Of a DNA stretch of 6,154 nt, positions 5,813 through 6,154 are shown one piece after another. Under the pieces are notes generated by a model. That model ran no database searches. It was not told the DNA's origin and was given only the letters and a program-made list of their open reading frames with translations. How positions within the stretch are numbered: position 1 is the stretch's first letter; each line of letters opens with the position of its first letter. The DNA is taken from assembly GCA_017642625.1 (NCBI GenBank), contig JAGCOQ010000012.1:1-6154 (forward strand), given 5' to 3'. This stretch comes from Alphaproteobacteria bacterium. Lineage in GTDB: Bacteria; Pseudomonadota; Alphaproteobacteria; Rs-D84. A program made the position numbers and the translations under genes.

Positions 5813-6154
5813 ATGAAAAAAATATCAATGTTTGCAATTTCATGTGTTGTCGCAATCAGTGGCGCACATGCAGGAATGACCGAAACTATGGTTGTGTCTG
5901 GACCAGGTGGATTCAATGGCGGTGAAAACGTGATTTTGACCGTTGACCAAGTCAAAGGTATGGGCGACGATTCAAAAGTTTGGGTCGAAGGCAGCATCAT
6001 ACAAAAAAACGGTGATGAAAAATACCTGTTTCAAGATTCAACCGGTTCCATTATTGTTGAAATAGATGATGATGCGTGGCATGGATTGGTCGTTGGCCCG
6101 ACCGACATTGTTCGTATCTATGGCGAAGTTGACCATGGTCTGTTCAACACCGAA
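5813..6154 (+). CDS. YgiW/YdeI family periplasmic OB-fold stress protein (3' end missing)
   Basis: 114 codons are present and the frame is open at the window edge. Residues 1-20 are a signal peptide ending in AHA. The mature part matches the bacterial OB-fold (BOF, YgiW/YdeI) family as remembered from E. coli YgiW: a GPGGF motif at 30-34, a TVDQVKGMGDD stretch at 43-53, then WVEGSI, YLFQDSTGSIIVEID (71-85), W89, G91 and the VRIYGEVD strand (100-107). E. coli members have about 130 residues, so roughly 15 C-terminal residues are probably missing. Family members are small periplasmic proteins linked to tolerance of peroxide, metal or antimicrobial-peptide stress; the Salmonella member VisP is reported to bind peptidoglycan. 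The ligand here is unknown. Terminator and promoter upstream indicate its own transcription unit. Confidence 0.92.
   Translation, partial: MKKISMFAISCVVAISGAHAGMTETMVVSGPGGFNGGENVILTVDQVKGMGDDSKVWVEGSIIQKNGDEKYLFQDSTGSIIVEIDDDAWHGLVVGPTDIVRIYGEVDHGLFNTE

Noticed and set aside
1..6154. CRISPR array, insertion sequence, tRNA or rRNA
   Set aside because: No direct repeats with spacers, transposase frames, terminal inverted repeats or RNA gene signatures were seen.

Overview
The window looks like a piece of a proteobacterial chromosome, most likely from an uncultured, perhaps host-associated alphaproteobacterium. The lineage is an inference: a YgiW/YdeI-type protein and a small MscS channel fit Proteobacteria, and the moderate GC and Leu-TTG-rich codon use fit such genomes, but no rRNA or other marker gene is present. 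The standard genetic code works throughout.

Layout: all genes are on the + strand. (1) 26-2212 and 2242-4803 encode two large, exported, cysteine-rich proteins (728 and 853 aa) that I do not recognise as any named family. They are paralogues: each mature chain has 36 cysteines, these pair one-to-one in order, and 21 of the 35 spacings between consecutive cysteines are identical. (2) 4819-5709 encodes a complete small-conductance mechanosensitive channel of the MscS family, 15 bp after the second Cys-rich gene. (3) A compact intrinsic terminator at 5713-5733 closes this three-gene unit. (4) An extended -10 promoter at 5769-5777 probably drives the last gene, a periplasmic YgiW/YdeI-type OB-fold stress protein that starts at 5813 and runs off the window end.

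How they may work together: the two Cys-rich proteins and MscS are tightly spaced and probably co-transcribed, and all act in or outside the inner membrane. The Cys-rich pair is the novel part of the window. Each carries three copies of a six-cysteine module built on C-x6-C-x(4-6)-C, an incomplete N-terminal copy, a CHxC cluster near the C-terminus and a shared Cys-Glu-Asp C-terminal tail. A disulfide-stapled envelope or surface structural protein pair is my best inference; no catalytic function can be read from the sequence. The YgiW-like gene has its own promoter but also belongs to the envelope.
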